From: Chthonomonas calidirosea
Lineage (GTDB): Bacteria > Armatimonadota > Chthonomonadetes > Chthonomonadales > CAJBBX01
Direction: 5' to 3'
Length of the DNA stretch: 64,000 nt
NCBI GenBank assembly: GCA_020722705.1
Contig: DYKI01000004.1
Coordinates: 47,816-111,815, forward strand
The translations under genes were made by a program, and so were the position numbers. A model generated the notes under the pieces. The model saw nothing but the letters and a program-made list of their open reading frames with translations. It did no database searches and was not told where the DNA came from. Positions within the stretch are counted from its first letter, which is position 1, and the number at the start of each line of letters is the position of its first letter. Below, piece after piece: positions 24,113-33,008 of this stretch.

Positions 24113-25147
24113 ATGACCCCCAACCCGTTCCTGGGGGTGTTTCTGCACTCCATCGGCGGCCTTGCGGCTGCCAGCTTCTATGTGCCCTACAAGCGCGTGC
24201 GCGGGTGGGCCTGGGAGACGTTCTGGCTCGTCGGCGGCTTCTTCAGTTGGATTGTCGCACCGTGGGTCGTGGCGCTGGCGACGACACCCGACGCCCTGGG
24301 GATCATCCTCGCAGCGCCGCCGCGCGTCCTGTTCTGGTCGTGGTTCTTCGGTGTCCTCTGGGGCATCGGCGGCCTGACCTTCGGGCTCTCGATGCGATAC
24401 CTGGGCATCAGCTTGGGCTACGCCGTCGCGCTGGGCTTCTGCGCTGCTTTCGGCACCCTCATCCCTGCCATCCCGGGCGGCGAGCTATGGCGAATGTTCG
24501 GGACGATCGGCGGCCAGGTCACGCTGCTCGGCGTGCTGGTGTGCCTTGTGGGAATCGCGATCAGCGGTGTGGCGGGACGGCGCAAGGAACGCGAGATACC
24601 GAACGACGAGGCCACGCCCGAGATGAACGTCGGTAAGGGCCTGGCCGTTGCCACCTTCGCAGGCATCATGAGCGCGTGTATGGCGTTCGCCATGGATGCC
24701 GCGAAACCGATCGCGGCAATCGCGGTCGAACGCGGGACGGCCGAGATATGGCAGACCACGCCCAGCTTCATCGTGATCCTCTTCGGCGGCTTCGTCACGA
24801 ACTCCATATGGTGCGTGTGGCTGTCGCGCCGCAACCGCACGGGCGGCGACTACCTGGCAAAGGGACGACCACTGGCGGCCAACTACCTGCTATGCATGCT
24901 CGGCGGCACCACATGGTATCTGCAGTTCATGTTCTACGGCATGGGCACGACGCAGATGGGCCGCTACAACTTCGTGAGCTGGTCGCTCCATATGTCCGCC
25001 ATCATCGTCTTCAGCACGCTCTGGGGCATTGCCCTGAGAGAGTGGCGCGGGGTCGGCTCAGGCACCCGCCGTCTGGTCGGGCTCGGCCTGGCGGTGCTGA
25101 TCGGCTCCATGCTGATCGTGGGCCATGGCACGACTCTTTCGAAGTAG
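24113..25147 (+). CDS. rhaT: L-rhamnose/proton symporter RhaT
   Basis: 344 residues from ATG 24113, which follows TGAGGAA 13 bp after the isomerase. Ten hydrophobic helices, the N-terminal NPFLGVFLHSIGGLAAASFYVPYKRVRGWAWE, GLTFGLSMRYLGISLGYAVALG and the C-terminal WYLQFMFYGMGTTQMGRYNFVSWSLHMSAIIVFSTLWG are characteristic of RhaT in the drug/metabolite transporter superfamily. It sits in the inner membrane and imports L-rhamnose or a similar 6-deoxysugar with protons. Co-transcription with the isomerase upstream and the overlapping DUF4380 gene downstream is likely. Confidence 0.92.
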   Translation: MTPNPFLGVFLHSIGGLAAASFYVPYKRVRGWAWETFWLVGGFFSWIVAPWVVALATTPDALGIILAAPPRVLFWSWFFGVLWGIGGLTFGLSMRYLGISLGYAVALGFCAAFGTLIPAIPGGELWRMFGTIGGQVTLLGVLVCLVGIAISGVAGRRKEREIPNDEATPEMNVGKGLAVATFAGIMSACMAFAMDAAKPIAAIAVERGTAEIWQTTPSFIVILFGGFVTNSIWCVWLSRRNRTGGDYLAKGRPLAANYLLCMLGGTTWYLQFMFYGMGTTQMGRYNFVSWSLHMSAIIVFSTLWGIALREWRGVGSGTRRLVGLGLAVLIGSMLIVGHGTTLSK

Positions 25148-26066
25148 CCTGCGCCTCGCAGCGGCTGCAGCGATGCTATCGGTCTCGGCCTTCGGCGGGC
25201 CGGGGCGCCAGGCCCATACGGCCACGCGAATCACCTACCGGGGCTGGGCAGGCTCCATCCGATTGGCCAACCGGTCCGCCGAGGTCGTGGTCGTGCCTGC
25301 GATCGGTCGGATCATGCGCTTTGCCCCGGCCGGCGGGCCGAACATGCTATGGGAGAACCAGGACCTCGTCGGCCAACTGGCTGCACCCGACAGGAAAGAC
25401 TGGGCCAACTTCGGCGGCGATAAGGTCTGGCCCGCGCCTCAGGCGAGATGGGGATGGCCGCCCGATATGTCCCTGGACGGCTCACCCTGGACCGCACGTG
25501 TGCGACCGGACCGGTCCGTCGTCATGGAGAGCCCGACCAGCACGGCGATCGGCCTGCGCATACGCCGCACGATCTTCATGCATGCCACAGCCGCACGTGT
25601 CACCGTCCGCAACGCGCTCATCAACGCGAGCGACAAGCCCGCCGAATGGTCGGTCTGGGAAGTGGCCCAGGTGGACGCCGGCTCGGTTTCTATGCCGCGA
25701 AACAAGCGCAGTGCGTTTCGGAACGGTTGCTTCGAGTTCCCCGACAATCGGCCGCCTGCCGACGCGCTCACAATCCATGGAGACCGTATCGACGCACGCC
25801 GCCACGTAACCCAGGCCTACAAGATAGGCGGCGATCCGCAGGCAGCCCGGCTTACTGTGCGCAAGGGACTATGGGTTTTCAGCATCGCCGGTCCACAGCG
25901 AAGCCGCGGTGTCTATCCCGATGAAGGGTGCTCGGTCGAGGTTTACTCCAGTCCCGATCCGCCGGCATACATGGAGATGGAGGTTCTGAGTCCCATCGTC
26001 ACCATTGGCCCAGGCCGGAGCGCCGAGTTGATGACCACGTGGACGGTGAAGCACGCGAGAGACTGA
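25125..26066 (+). CDS. Exported DUF4380-like protein
   Basis: 313 residues with a clear signal peptide (MARLFRSSLRLAAAAAMLSVSAFGG). The mature part resembles the DUF4380 beta-sandwich: RLANRSAEVVVVPAIGRIMRFAP, NMLWENQDL, GGDKVWPAPQARWGWPPD. The family has a galactose-mutarotase-like fold and is found beside sugar catabolism genes; its activity is not established. It overlaps the end of rhaT by 23 bp, so it belongs to the same sugar operon and may handle a sugar outside the cytoplasm. Confidence 0.78.
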   Translation: MARLFRSSLRLAAAAAMLSVSAFGGPGRQAHTATRITYRGWAGSIRLANRSAEVVVVPAIGRIMRFAPAGGPNMLWENQDLVGQLAAPDRKDWANFGGDKVWPAPQARWGWPPDMSLDGSPWTARVRPDRSVVMESPTSTAIGLRIRRTIFMHATAARVTVRNALINASDKPAEWSVWEVAQVDAGSVSMPRNKRSAFRNGCFEFPDNRPPADALTIHGDRIDARRHVTQAYKIGGDPQAARLTVRKGLWVFSIAGPQRSRGVYPDEGCSVEVYSSPDPPAYMEMEVLSPIVTIGPGRSAELMTTWTVKHARD

Positions 26067-26297
26067 GGTTCTCAACGGTCGTCAGACAGGACGGACAAGG
26101 CATCTGGGACGCATGCTGCAGCCTTGGTGCGGATAACGGATACGGCGCACCTGCCCTGCATTGCGATTGCGCGGCGCCCGCTCCGAACGGCATGGACGGA
26201 TCGCGGAATCCAACCGGCCTAACGCCGAATGCCGCCACGATCACGCCGAGAAACAGCACACAGGAGAGCCTGGTGCGGCTTGAGGGCCGGGGGGGGC

Positions 26298-26338
26298 GAA
26301 AACACAAGAGAGCCCGCCTCATACGGAGGCCGGCTCTC
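26298..26338 (-). terminator. Rho-independent terminator, minus strand
   Basis: Arms GAGAGCC and GGCTCTC at 26308-26314 and 26332-26338, extended inside by CCTC/GGAG pairing around an ATAC loop. On the minus strand the stem is followed by TTGTGTTTTC. It would end transcripts from the ParB gene after a 3' tail of about 265 nt. Confidence 0.65.
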
Positions 26339-26430
26339 CACGATTCCATGCACCTCCATACGGTGCAGTGACTACATCATACTGGCAGCCACTTGGCACC
26401 GGTATCGGACGATCATTCATATGGGTGTAG

Positions 26431-26571
26431 GACTGGACCAGGCGCGAGGGTGCAGTCTCCTACACGATCAGCCTCTCCGATAACGCCACGACTCCCGAAC
26501 ACGAAACGGATGGCATCTGGACCACGGATAGAGCCAATGAGACGGATGTGCAGTTCACGGGCATTGCCTGC
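26431..26571 (+). pseudogene. Possible remnant of an exported beta-sandwich protein
   Basis: After a stop at 26428, the frame reads REGAVSYTISLSDNATTP and then a Trp-Thr-Thr-Asp segment, which has the Ser/Thr/Asn-rich look of an extracellular domain and not of random sequence. No start codon or ribosome-binding site precedes it, and it runs into the antisense of ParB. It could be chance. Confidence 0.25.
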
Positions 26572-26604
26572 CGAGCAGCGCTGCCGGTTGTTCGATACCC
26601 TGCC

Positions 26605-27507
26605 TCAAGACGCGCCGAGTTCCAACGCGCATTCACGCTCCAACGACTCGATGAGCATCCGCGTCTCCGCCAGTGCTGCCTGGAGTGCTCTGATCCGATC
26701 CGGACTCATTCCGACGGTTCTGACCTCGTTCAGTGCCGCGAGGCACGCCTGCACCACGTCTACCGCGTCCGAAGCGGGCGTTTCTGCAGCGGCCATGCGC
26801 TCCTCGGCAGCCCGCGCCTTGGCTTTCAGATAGCCCTGGAATGCCTCCGGCGGTGCGGTGAGTATCTCCTCCGAATACTCGGGGTTTTCGCGCAAGGCCC
26901 TTACGAGCGTCGCCGTATCGGCGCTGGTCAGTTTGTCTTCGCGCACGCGTTCAGCGACCCGGCGTTGCCGTTCCGGCTCATCGGCAAGCTGCTTGATGAA
27001 CCGGGCGTGCTTCTCGGTTAGCTGCCCGTCGGCGGGACGGTTTGGGCTCGACACGACCTGCTCACCGATATCCGCGGGCAGCTCGAGCAGATCGAGGATA
27101 TTGTTGACCGTCCGCTCGGAGACACCGAGCATGGCCGCCACATCGCGCGTCGTCGCGCCCGTCGCATCCTGCAGCGCTGCTATCCCGCGAGCGCGGTCGA
27201 GTGGCGAAAGGTCCTCACGCTGCATGTTCTCGATCAACTGCTGCGCGCGGACCTCCTCCGTCTCGAGGTCACGCACGATGCAGGGAATCCGATCCAGGCC
27301 GGCCATCGCGGCGGCGCGCCAGCGGCGCTCACCCGTAACGATCTTGAACATGCCGACGTTGTGCAGCGGCATGACGGTGATCGGGTTAAGTACGCCGTGG
27401 CGCTTGATGCTGTCAGCCAGTTCGGCGAGGGATGCTTCATCTGTGCGGCTTCGCGGTTGTCCCGTGTCCTCGACGATCTGGCTTAGCGGGATAACACGGA
27501 CGTCCAT
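26605..27507 (-). CDS. ParB/Spo0J-like partition protein
   Basis: 300 residues from ATG 27507 behind AGGAGGAG; the track's 23-residue extension lacks a site. N-terminal ParB CTPase domain with VIPLSQIVEDTGQPRS, IKRHGVLNPITV and TGERRWRAA; then the helix-turn-helix region (GATTRDVAAMLGVSERTVNNILDLLELP) and a helical C-terminal part. No ParA gene is adjacent and no gidA/gidB or dnaA neighbour is seen, so it may be an accessory Noc/ParB-like regulator and not the chromosomal ParB. No parS-like TGTTNCACGTGAAACA site was noticed. Confidence 0.88.
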   Translation of the reverse strand: MDVRVIPLSQIVEDTGQPRSRTDEASLAELADSIKRHGVLNPITVMPLHNVGMFKIVTGERRWRAAAMAGLDRIPCIVRDLETEEVRAQQLIENMQREDLSPLDRARGIAALQDATGATTRDVAAMLGVSERTVNNILDLLELPADIGEQVVSSPNRPADGQLTEKHARFIKQLADEPERQRRVAERVREDKLTSADTATLVRALRENPEYSEEILTAPPEAFQGYLKAKARAAEERMAAAETPASDAVDVVQACLAALNEVRTVGMSPDRIRALQAALAETRMLIESLERECALELGAS

Positions 27508-27603
27508 CGGCGAAGCTCCTCCTGAGCGGTGTAGGATAGAGACTGCGCGCGAACGTCGGGGCGCGACGTTCGGCAACGCATGCCGTCAGGATACCTGAGG
27601 AGC

Positions 27604-28509
27604 TTAGCGCGAAGTTCGCGGAGGAGACTGACGATTCTGTCGGGTCAACGGAGTTCCGTCATGGGGGCAGAAGGACCAAGACGGAAGCACAGGCCGCCGG
27701 CACCTCGGGCAATACCCTGCGGGATGCCCCCATGCAGGAACGCCACGGACGGTGACGAGCAGCCAGTCCGATGGCCCAACCAGTATGCTTCCGTCCATCT
27801 GCGCTTGCCACTTCAGTGCGCCGGTTCTGCCGATGGAGTCCAGCACAAGCGAGAGCGGTGTGTCGGTGAATCGCGCGGCGAGACCGATATCGGACGGAAC
27901 GCGAGGGTCGAGGCGGATCGGAACCTGAGTCTGGGCCTCAATCTGACGGAGCGCGACTTTGAGGGCCACGGGCTTGTCATCGGGTATGGCGAGGGTAACC
28001 GGCTGGTTGAACAGCGCAGCCTGATTCTGGAACACAAGCGGATTGTTAACCCGGATCGTCTCTATGCGTCCCGGCCTCTGCGTGTTCGCCGACCTCGAGC
28101 CGCCGGGTTGCCGGCCTGCCAGGTTTGAAGCCACAAGGGGCGCTTGCGACGGCGGAGCCACGGACACGGTAATCACGTCGCCTGATGTCAGGACGATCGC
28201 GGGCTTTGCCACGGATTTGAGGCTCTCCAGTATCTGATCGAGCGTCTTGTCGCGAAGAACGAAGCTGACCGGCCCCGTCACATCCTGATGGATGACGTAC
28301 TCCTTGCCGGTCTTCCGCAAGAGCGCAGCCAGCACGTCGCGGATGTCGGCGCCGTTGGCTTCGACATGGTAACGCGGCGTGCTGCCATCCGCGGCCAAGC
28401 CGGCCTCAACGATGGAAAGAGCACCCGGCCGCGCGCCGTTCTGCGCGAACGCCGACCACTCAGCCAATGTCAGAACGGCGACGAATGTCGCGAACAATCG
28501 TGTCATCAC
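27604..28509 (-). CDS. Exported STN (secretin/TonB N-terminal) domain protein with C-terminal zinc ribbon
   Basis: 301 residues with a signal peptide (MTRLFATFVAVLTLAEWSAFA). The region HVEANGADIRDVLAALLRKTGKEYVIHQDVTGPVSFVLRDKTLDQIL is an STN-like fold, and a second copy may follow (DDKPVALKVALRQIEAQTQVPIRLD). The C-terminus has CPRCRRPVLPSWSFCPHDG, a four-ligand zinc ribbon, unusual in an exported protein. It is the last gene of a sigma / anti-sigma / STN operon. STN domains in FecA-like receptors interact with anti-sigma factors, so a signalling role is plausible but unproven. Confidence 0.7.
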   Translation of the reverse strand: MMTRLFATFVAVLTLAEWSAFAQNGARPGALSIVEAGLAADGSTPRYHVEANGADIRDVLAALLRKTGKEYVIHQDVTGPVSFVLRDKTLDQILESLKSVAKPAIVLTSGDVITVSVAPPSQAPLVASNLAGRQPGGSRSANTQRPGRIETIRVNNPLVFQNQAALFNQPVTLAIPDDKPVALKVALRQIEAQTQVPIRLDPRVPSDIGLAARFTDTPLSLVLDSIGRTGALKWQAQMDGSILVGPSDWLLVTVRGVPAWGHPAGYCPRCRRPVLPSWSFCPHDGTPLTRQNRQSPPRTSR

Positions 28510-28513
28510 TGTA

Positions 28514-29494
28514 TCACTGCCTTTCCGTCTCGTCCGAGCGTTCAGGCTCCGACGACGCGCCAGTCAACGTTGAAGGCGACGGGCCAGATGGATCCGTCTC
28601 GCCATTCCGCTCCAGCGCGAGCTCCGTGGTTGCAGACACGTGGATCGAACGAAGCCGCCCGGACGCATCCCTGTCTGCTGTTCCACGAAGCTCCGTGACG
28701 GTATCGCCAATCCTGACTCGATCGCGCCATCCGCCCGCAGTAATATCGTCAAGCGCGCGCGGCAGGTGCGGTACCGGAATGGCTGGACCCCTCGACATGC
28801 CGGACGCTGACCGCGGAGCATCCGCGGCTCCCGAATCTGCTCCGGCAGCCAGGAGCATTCGCGCTGTCACGCCTCGTTTATCCGCCACATCGAGAATGCT
28901 GTCGGGGGTCGGTGCGGTATGAACGACGCGCTGTCCCCTCTTCGGCTTGGCGCGAAGTCTGTCAAAACCCTGTCGAGTCGCCTGACGCGGCTGGTCGTCT
29001 TCAGACACTCCGGAAGCCGTCATCGGACCGGAGCCGTTGGGCTGGGCAACGGTCGGGGCAGCCGGCATGACCACACCTGCCGGCGCTGCGACGCGCGTCT
29101 GCTGCGGAGTGGCGTCGCGGACTCCTGCGTCATCCGGAGCGCCGATGCCGAGACGCCGCGACCTGTTCGCAAGATATGCGGCACTCGTGACAGCCAGGAG
29201 GACGACCGCCACTGCGCCGGCATAGCGCAGACGGCGAACCGGCGATGCTTGCGGACGCTCCAGCGCCGCAATCCGGGCATACAGCCCCGCGCGAACGCTG
29301 TCAGGCATGTCTGAAGGGCGAAGACTGTGGAGGGCTCCCAGCGCCCGGCTCATTCTCTGTGCGTCTGCCCGGCACACAGGACACCGATCGAGGTGCACGC
29401 GCACTGCGGCGGCCTGGTCATCTGGAAGTTCGTGTTCGAGGTAAGCCGACAGCATGCCGGCTACGTCGCGGCAACGAATCCTATTCTCGCGCAT
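28514..29494 (-). CDS. Anti-sigma factor with zf-HC2 domain and one membrane helix
   Basis: 326 residues from ATG 29494, overlapping the sigma factor stop by 14 bp. The N-terminal anti-sigma domain has the zinc motif CRDVAGMLSAYLEHELPDD and HLDRCPVC (HxxxCxxC). A single membrane helix follows (YAGAVAVVLLAVTSAAYL), then a long low-complexity exported part. The first 100 residues would hold the neighbouring sigma factor at the membrane. The track's extra 101 residues read through the sigma gene. Confidence 0.87.
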   Translation of the reverse strand: MRENRIRCRDVAGMLSAYLEHELPDDQAAAVRVHLDRCPVCRADAQRMSRALGALHSLRPSDMPDSVRAGLYARIAALERPQASPVRRLRYAGAVAVVLLAVTSAAYLANRSRRLGIGAPDDAGVRDATPQQTRVAAPAGVVMPAAPTVAQPNGSGPMTASGVSEDDQPRQATRQGFDRLRAKPKRGQRVVHTAPTPDSILDVADKRGVTARMLLAAGADSGAADAPRSASGMSRGPAIPVPHLPRALDDITAGGWRDRVRIGDTVTELRGTADRDASGRLRSIHVSATTELALERNGETDPSGPSPSTLTGASSEPERSDETERQ

Positions 29495-30116
29495 GGGGCC
29501 CAACCACCTGATCGTAGCACTCGCGGAACTTCTGCCGCGCCCGAAACAGCCTGACCTTGGCGGCTCCGGTCGAACAGCCGAGCACTTTCGCCATGTCCTC
29601 GATGTCCATCTCCTGCAGATACCGCAGGACAAGCACCTCGCGATGCCTGGCGTCCATTCGATCGAGCACCTGACGCACTTCGTCTGCGGCGGACCGCGAT
29701 TCGATGGCATTCGCCGGATCGCTCGATGGATCGGACTTGTTCTGGAGCGTTTCACCGAACGGGACCCACCTACGCCGCCGATGCGATCGAGCCGCATCGA
29801 GCGCCCGGTTCAGGGCGATTCGGTACAGCCATGTCGAGAAGCGCGATCCGCGCCTGAAGGTATGAAGCGATCGGTAGACCTGCAGGAAGACCTCCTGTGT
29901 CACGTCGCTCGCGTCATCTTCGGACGTAAGCACACCACGCACGATGTTGTACACATAGGCTCCGTAACGCTCGAACAACTCGTCGAACGCTCCCCGGTCA
30001 CCGCTCAGGAACCGTTCAACGGCAGCCTCGTCGGGGTCAGACGAGATCGTGGCCGCCTGACGGTTCAACGCGGGCCCCCATATGAGCGGATATGTGCTCT
30101 CTCTCATGTCGGACAT
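29481..30116 (-). CDS. ECF-type sigma-70 factor
   Basis: 211 residues from the ATG at 30116 (30107 also possible). Region 2 is AFDELFERYGAYVYNIVRGVLTSEDDASDVTQEVFLQVYRSLHTFRR and SRFSTWLYRIALNRALDAAR; region 4 is LDRMDARHREVLVLRYLQEMDIEDMAKVLGCSTGAAKVRLFRARQK. No obvious SD precedes the start. Its stop overlaps the anti-sigma start, a standard arrangement. The three genes downstream of it on the minus strand form one unit. Confidence 0.9.
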   Translation of the reverse strand: MSDMRESTYPLIWGPALNRQAATISSDPDEAAVERFLSGDRGAFDELFERYGAYVYNIVRGVLTSEDDASDVTQEVFLQVYRSLHTFRRGSRFSTWLYRIALNRALDAARSHRRRRWVPFGETLQNKSDPSSDPANAIESRSAADEVRQVLDRMDARHREVLVLRYLQEMDIEDMAKVLGCSTGAAKVRLFRARQKFRECYDQVVGPHARE

Positions 30117-30221
30117 TGCGCAATGATTGCCGTCCCACCTTTCGGCACCCATTAGACGCGGAAGCACTTCCTCGGGTTACGTGCCGGCCCAGTCTCCCGC
30201 AGATGCCCCAACCGTATCCCT

Positions 30222-31783
30222 TTTCACAGCCACTTGGTGCGCGCCGTATAGGTGACGGTCGCGCTGCCGTTCTTCGGCACCTTCACCGCGAACTCCACCG
30301 TCCTCGCGTCGCGCTTCACAAAGTCCATGCTCTTCTGCGTGATCCGCCAGTCCGCCCACAGATGCTCGATCACCGACACCGTTACGTCCTCCGACTTGTG
30401 GTTCTTCACCGTCACCTCGAAGCTCTCCTCAACCTCCTTCTCCGAGATACGGCGAAAGCTCGTGCGCTTATGCTCACCGACAATGTCGAAGGCGTCGCCC
30501 ACAGTCAGGCGCACCGTCTCGTCTTTGGGGGTGTGGTCTATCTCATCTTCACCGACAAACTGCAGGCCGCCCTTGCTGTCCGCCTTGTAGAGCCGCATCC
30601 GCCCCTTCGGCAACGGAATCCCGAGGCTCGGCTTGGCGTTCTTCACCTCGATGATGACGTTCACCTTCTTGTAGTTGCTCGTGTCCCATTGCTCGCCCGG
30701 ACGAAACTCAGGATTGGAGATGCCCCAGAAACCGGTCCGCCCATCATACACAAACTTCTTCACACATGGGGCCTTGTTCGCCGACAACAGCGTCATTTGC
30801 TTCTGCTCGTTGTCGCGGACCGTGGTCGTTCCGTCAAGCGTGTACAGGTGGTACTCGAACAGGGACTCCTCCTGGAAGGCGGGAGCGGCAGCATCCATGA
30901 GCGCCTCCTGTCGGCGCACGGCCCCCCCCATGCCGCCCCGCGGCTGTATTCGCCGGACGTCGCCCGCGATGAGCTGCAGGTTGGCGTTCTCGTAGGTCGC
31001 GCCGCTCTTGTTGTCCAGCGTCACCCAGCCCGTCACGTCCACAAGTTGGTCGTCCGCGCTCAGCACGACAACATAGTCCGCGCGCCACGTCAGCCCCTGA
31101 GTCATGTACGACACCTCGGCCTCATGCCGGCCCGCCTGCTCGCTGTCAACAAGCCATAACAGCCGCGGAATCGGCACCAACCCGACAGGCATCTCATGAA
31201 GATGCGCTTCGCCCACAGGATTCAGCACGATCCGTCCATCATCCGTCTTGACCACGAGGCCGTTGTATGAAGTGCCGCCCCCACCCTCGCCCGTCTGCGC
31301 CACCTGAGCCGTCACAGGAGCCAGGATCGTCCCGGTGATCTCCTTCTGTTGACCGTTGCCGATGTTCTGCCGAATCGTCACACGCTTGCCAACCGACTTG
31401 TTCAGCATCGTCAACGGGTTGATCAAGTCGTACTGGTAGTTCTGCTCGCGAACCACGACAGCGTTCGGTGCGGTCAAGGACTTGAAATGCACCGTCGTCG
31501 GGTCTATCAACTGAGCCACGTCCTCGACGATCAGCGCCGTGCGTCCCTTCCCAAGCTCAACGGTCCGACGGTCCTTCACCACGCCGAAGTTCTGGTTATA
31601 GATCGTCAACGATACGCCGGTCGGCTTGCCGACCTTGCCCTCCTGCTGTCCAAACGCCGCAGACGCCAGTGCACCAGCCAATATCGCGGCCGACAGAAAA
31701 CGTGACATATCGAAGCCTCCTCGTTCCCGGCGGCCAGCAGCCGCCAGGCATTGGGTTAGACGATGCGACGGCCAGAAATCACT
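30222..31783. repeat. 1562-bp direct repeat, copy 1
   Basis: Bases 30222-31783 appear identical to 33071-34632 (offset 2849); I compared the lines by eye and found no mismatch. The unit starts 2 bp beyond the stop codon of the DUF4139 gene and ends 75 bp upstream of its start, so it is one gene with its 5' UTR. No terminal inverted repeat or target duplication was found. Confidence 0.9.
30224..31708 (-). CDS. Exported DUF4139-like protein, copy 1
   Basis: 494 residues from ATG 31708 behind GAGGAGG; the track's extension to 31810 leaves the repeat. Signal peptide MSRFLSAAILAGALASAAFG. The mature protein is rich in beta strands and resembles DUF4139 proteins (FGVVKDRRTVELGKG, LTWRADYVVVLSADDQLVDVTGWVTLDNKSGATYENANLQLIAG, and a Pro-free C-terminal sandwich ending in TVTYTARTKWL). 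Function of the family is not established. A 6-bp hairpin (GGCGGC/GCCGCC) sits just upstream of the ribosome-binding site. The second copy at 33073 is the same protein. Confidence 0.8.
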   Translation of the reverse strand: MSRFLSAAILAGALASAAFGQQEGKVGKPTGVSLTIYNQNFGVVKDRRTVELGKGRTALIVEDVAQLIDPTTVHFKSLTAPNAVVVREQNYQYDLINPLTMLNKSVGKRVTIRQNIGNGQQKEITGTILAPVTAQVAQTGEGGGGTSYNGLVVKTDDGRIVLNPVGEAHLHEMPVGLVPIPRLLWLVDSEQAGRHEAEVSYMTQGLTWRADYVVVLSADDQLVDVTGWVTLDNKSGATYENANLQLIAGDVRRIQPRGGMGGAVRRQEALMDAAAPAFQEESLFEYHLYTLDGTTTVRDNEQKQMTLLSANKAPCVKKFVYDGRTGFWGISNPEFRPGEQWDTSNYKKVNVIIEVKNAKPSLGIPLPKGRMRLYKADSKGGLQFVGEDEIDHTPKDETVRLTVGDAFDIVGEHKRTSFRRISEKEVEESFEVTVKNHKSEDVTVSVIEHLWADWRITQKSMDFVKRDARTVEFAVKVPKNGSATVTYTARTKWL

Positions 31784-31840
31784 CGGAGCCGACGCCGCTT
31801 CTGCGGCCATATAACCGAGCCACGACCGGGTCGAAGCTCG

Positions 31841-32998
31841 CTAGCCGGCTGCAGTAAGCGACCTACGCTGCGCTGCCAACTCGCGCACCGGCATCACGTG
31901 AACCTTCTCAGACAGGCTGTATGCCCTAACACCCGGGTAGATGACAGTTAGGCGCTCGAGTCCGAGGTCCGCCAGCGCGATGTGCATGGATTTCGTGATC
32001 CTTGGGGCATCCTCTCGCTTAACTTCCACTCCGTATCGTCGCCCCCTCGCATGCAGGAGCAGGTCCAGTTCGGCGCCCTGATGCGTGCCCCAGAAGTAGG
32101 CCTCATCGTAGGGCACGCACTTCAGAACTTCCTCGATTATGTAGCCCTCCCATGAGGCTCCACATCGCGGATGACGGAGAAGGTCGTCCAACGTGCGAAG
32201 ACCAAGCAGTGTGTGCAGCAGCCCGCTATCTCGCACATACACCTTCGGCGACCTGACCTGTCGTTTGGCCATGTTTTCATACCAGGGCCTGAGTTGCCGC
32301 ACAACGAACAGGCCGGCCAGCACATCGAGGTACCGCCGAACCGTGGTCTCGCCTATTCCAAGGGAACGTGCAGGATCGGCCGCCGACCAGACACCGCCAT
32401 GCTGATGCGCCAGCATTGTCCATAGGCGATACAATGTCTCCGAGGGCAGCCCACCGGCGACCTCTGGAACGTCCCGTTCCAGGAATGTGCGGACGAGGCT
32501 CCGCCGCCACGCATCGGAGTCCTCATCGCTCTCGGCAAGGTAGGACAGCGGAAAGCCGCCACGGAGCCAGTGCCGCTCCAGATGATCGGAACCGACCTCG
32601 CACAGGCCGAACGGGCAGAGCTCAACGATCTCGATCCGACCCGCCAGCGACTCCGAGGTGCCACGGAGGAGCCCTGGCGAGGCGCTCCCGAGGAGCAGGA
32701 ACTGCGCGGGCAGCGGAGTACGATCGCACAGCACTCGCAGCACCGAAAAGAGGCTCGGTCGGCGCTGCAGCTCGTCAATGACCACAAGGCCCCGCAAGTC
32801 GCCGAGGGCCGTCATCGGTTCGGAGAGCCGGGCGAGGCTGACCGGATCCTCCAGATCGAAGTAGTTCGCCGAGTCAGCAGGCACCAGTGTCCGGGCGATG
32901 GTCGTCTTGCCACTCTGCCGTGGGCCGACAAGCAGAACAGCACGGCTGCGGCGCAACGAGGCAGTGATCTGGGCTACGACATCCGGACGAGGAGTCAT
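31841..32998 (-). CDS. AAA ATPase with DUF4143 domain
   Basis: 385 residues. The P-loop GPRQSGKTT (about 26-34), a Walker B LVVIDELQ and a sensor segment LLLGSASPGLLRG form the ATPase. The C-terminal half matches DUF4143, with VYVRDSGLLHTLLGL and a nuclease-like motif WGTHQGAELDLLLHARGRRYGVEVKRE (D, ExK of the PD-(D/E)XK type). Such proteins are common, scattered by transfer, and of unclear role. The gene lies between the two identical DUF4139 copies, and a 41-bp palindrome sits 11 bp before its ATG. No SD is visible. Confidence 0.88.
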   Translation of the reverse strand: MTPRPDVVAQITASLRRSRAVLLVGPRQSGKTTIARTLVPADSANYFDLEDPVSLARLSEPMTALGDLRGLVVIDELQRRPSLFSVLRVLCDRTPLPAQFLLLGSASPGLLRGTSESLAGRIEIVELCPFGLCEVGSDHLERHWLRGGFPLSYLAESDEDSDAWRRSLVRTFLERDVPEVAGGLPSETLYRLWTMLAHQHGGVWSAADPARSLGIGETTVRRYLDVLAGLFVVRQLRPWYENMAKRQVRSPKVYVRDSGLLHTLLGLRTLDDLLRHPRCGASWEGYIIEEVLKCVPYDEAYFWGTHQGAELDLLLHARGRRYGVEVKREDAPRITKSMHIALADLGLERLTVIYPGVRAYSLSEKVHVMPVRELAAQRRSLTAAG

Positions 32999-33008
32999 GG
33001 AGTGATCT

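Larger units (their letters stand above)
26067..26604. other. Largest gene-free stretch of the window
   Basis: 538 bp between the DUF4380 and ParB genes. It holds a strong hairpin with T-rich tail (26298-26338), a small stem TGCACC/GGTGCA at 26350-26368 and a possible protein remnant (26431-26571). No tRNA-like cloverleaf or ribosome-bound ORF was seen. Confidence 0.6.
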
